NCBI GenBank assembly: GCA_024653225.1
Contig: JANLGA010000097.1
Span: forward strand, 1-5,002
Reading direction: 5' to 3'
DNA length: 5,002 bases
Source of the DNA: Bacillota bacterium
Lineage (GTDB): Bacteria; Bacillota; Sulfobacillia; JABLXB01
Made by a program: the position numbers and the translations under genes. The notes beneath the pieces were generated by a model. It had not been told where the DNA came from. It saw nothing but the letters and a program-made list of their open reading frames with translations, and did no database searches. Of the stretch, positions 4,580-5,002 are shown one piece after another. Each line of letters opens with the position of its first letter. Position 1 is the stretch's first letter.

Positions 4580-5002
4580 GTGACCGACAAAGAGCTCGCC
4601 ATGGTCGGCTGGATCGAGAAGAACCAGTCGGAGATCGTGCGCATCGCGACGACGCTCATACGCTTCCCCACGGTGTCGAGCCGCCCGGACGCGAGGGAAC
4701 GATACGACGAATTGAACGAATACCTGGGCCGGGAGATCGCCGGGATGGGGGTCAGGGCCGAGGTATTCAGGAAGAACCCGGACGCCGGGGCGAACTTGGT
4801 CGCCAGGTTCCCCGGCTCGGGCGGCGGTAAGACCCTCGTCATGGGCGGGCACACCGACGTGGTGGCGGCCGACGAACCCGAGTGGATAACGGGCAACGGG
4901 TACGAGGCCAGAGTGATTGACGGCAAGCTGTACGGAAGGGGAGCCGCCGACATGAAGGGCGGCCTCGCGGCCTGCCTGGTCGCCATCCGGGCCTTGCGGG
5001 AG
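4580..5002 (+). CDS. M20-family metallohydrolase (ArgE/DapE-like), N-terminal part, truncated by window end
   Basis: 141 codons are visible and the frame is open to the edge; family members run about 380-430 residues. After a helical start comes the usual 'RFPTVS' stretch (28-33). The first metal-site motif follows as VMGGHTDVV (87-95), with H91 as zinc ligand and D93 as the catalytic-site Asp. GKLYGRGAADMKGGLAA (115-131) comes next, with D124 as the bridging metal ligand. These identify the acetylornithine deacetylase / succinyl-diaminopimelate desuccinylase / carboxypeptidase G2 branch, cytoplasmic enzymes that cut N-acyl or peptide bonds next to a carboxylate. The C-terminal dimerisation domain and the remaining ligands are outside the window. 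It lies 146 nt after the transporter binding protein and on the same strand, so it may release an amino acid from an imported N-acyl compound. The exact substrate is unknown; carbamoyl-amino-acid hydrolases also belong to M20. Confidence 0.9.
   Translation, partial: MTDKELAMVGWIEKNQSEIVRIATTLIRFPTVSSRPDARERYDELNEYLGREIAGMGVRAEVFRKNPDAGANLVARFPGSGGGKTLVMGGHTDVVAADEPEWITGNGYEARVIDGKLYGRGAADMKGGLAACLVAIRALRE

Noticed and set aside
1..5002. CRISPR arrays, tRNA or rRNA genes, insertion sequences
   Set aside because: No regularly spaced repeats, no cloverleaf-like or rRNA-like sequence, and no transposase motif or terminal repeats were seen on either strand.

Overview
The window is a GC-rich bacterial catabolic locus with every gene on the + strand. 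Shine-Dalgarno sequences are strong and purine-rich, and two genes start with GTG. AGG and ATA codons are common, the transporter binding protein is a lipoprotein, and the iron-sulphur proteins are rich in cysteine. Together these features suggest a high-GC anaerobe, perhaps a clostridial-type Bacillota or a similar lineage. That assignment is inference and weak; no rRNA or other marker gene is present.

Layout: (1) 1-79 is the last 25 codons of an FAD-dependent amine/amino-acid oxidoreductase (DAO type). (2) 131-436 is a small [2Fe-2S] protein. (3) 444-1970 is an FAD/NAD(P)-binding flavoprotein with a C-terminal double [4Fe-4S] ferredoxin domain. (4) 2001-2312 is a BFD-like [2Fe-2S] protein. 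(5) 2363-3121 is a creatininase-family amidohydrolase. (6) 3279-4433 is a lipoprotein substrate-binding protein of the branched-chain amino-acid ABC transporter class. (7) 4580-5002 is the N-terminal part of an M20-family (ArgE/DapE-like) metallohydrolase that runs off the window. The two longest gaps, 3122-3278 and 4434-4579, carry inverted repeats, and the second holds three hairpins in a row.

Genes 1-4 look like one multi-subunit dehydrogenase of the group that includes opine oxidase, D-hydroxyproline dehydrogenase, heterotetrameric sarcosine oxidase-like enzymes and hydrogen cyanide synthase HcnABC. The DAO subunit would oxidise a secondary amine or amino acid, and the flavin and Fe-S subunits would carry electrons onward. 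Two features depart from the best-known layout. The BFD domain, which ends the large flavoprotein in opine oxidases and HcnB, is a separate gene here, and the flavoprotein ends instead in a bacterial-type ferredoxin module.

The remaining genes fit an uptake-and-hydrolysis pathway. The binding protein captures a small amino-acid-like solute. The creatininase-like enzyme and the M20 hydrolase cleave amide or N-acyl bonds, and the released N-substituted amino acid is oxidised by the dehydrogenase. Creatinine to creatine to sarcosine is one possible reading, but the substrate cannot be fixed from this window.
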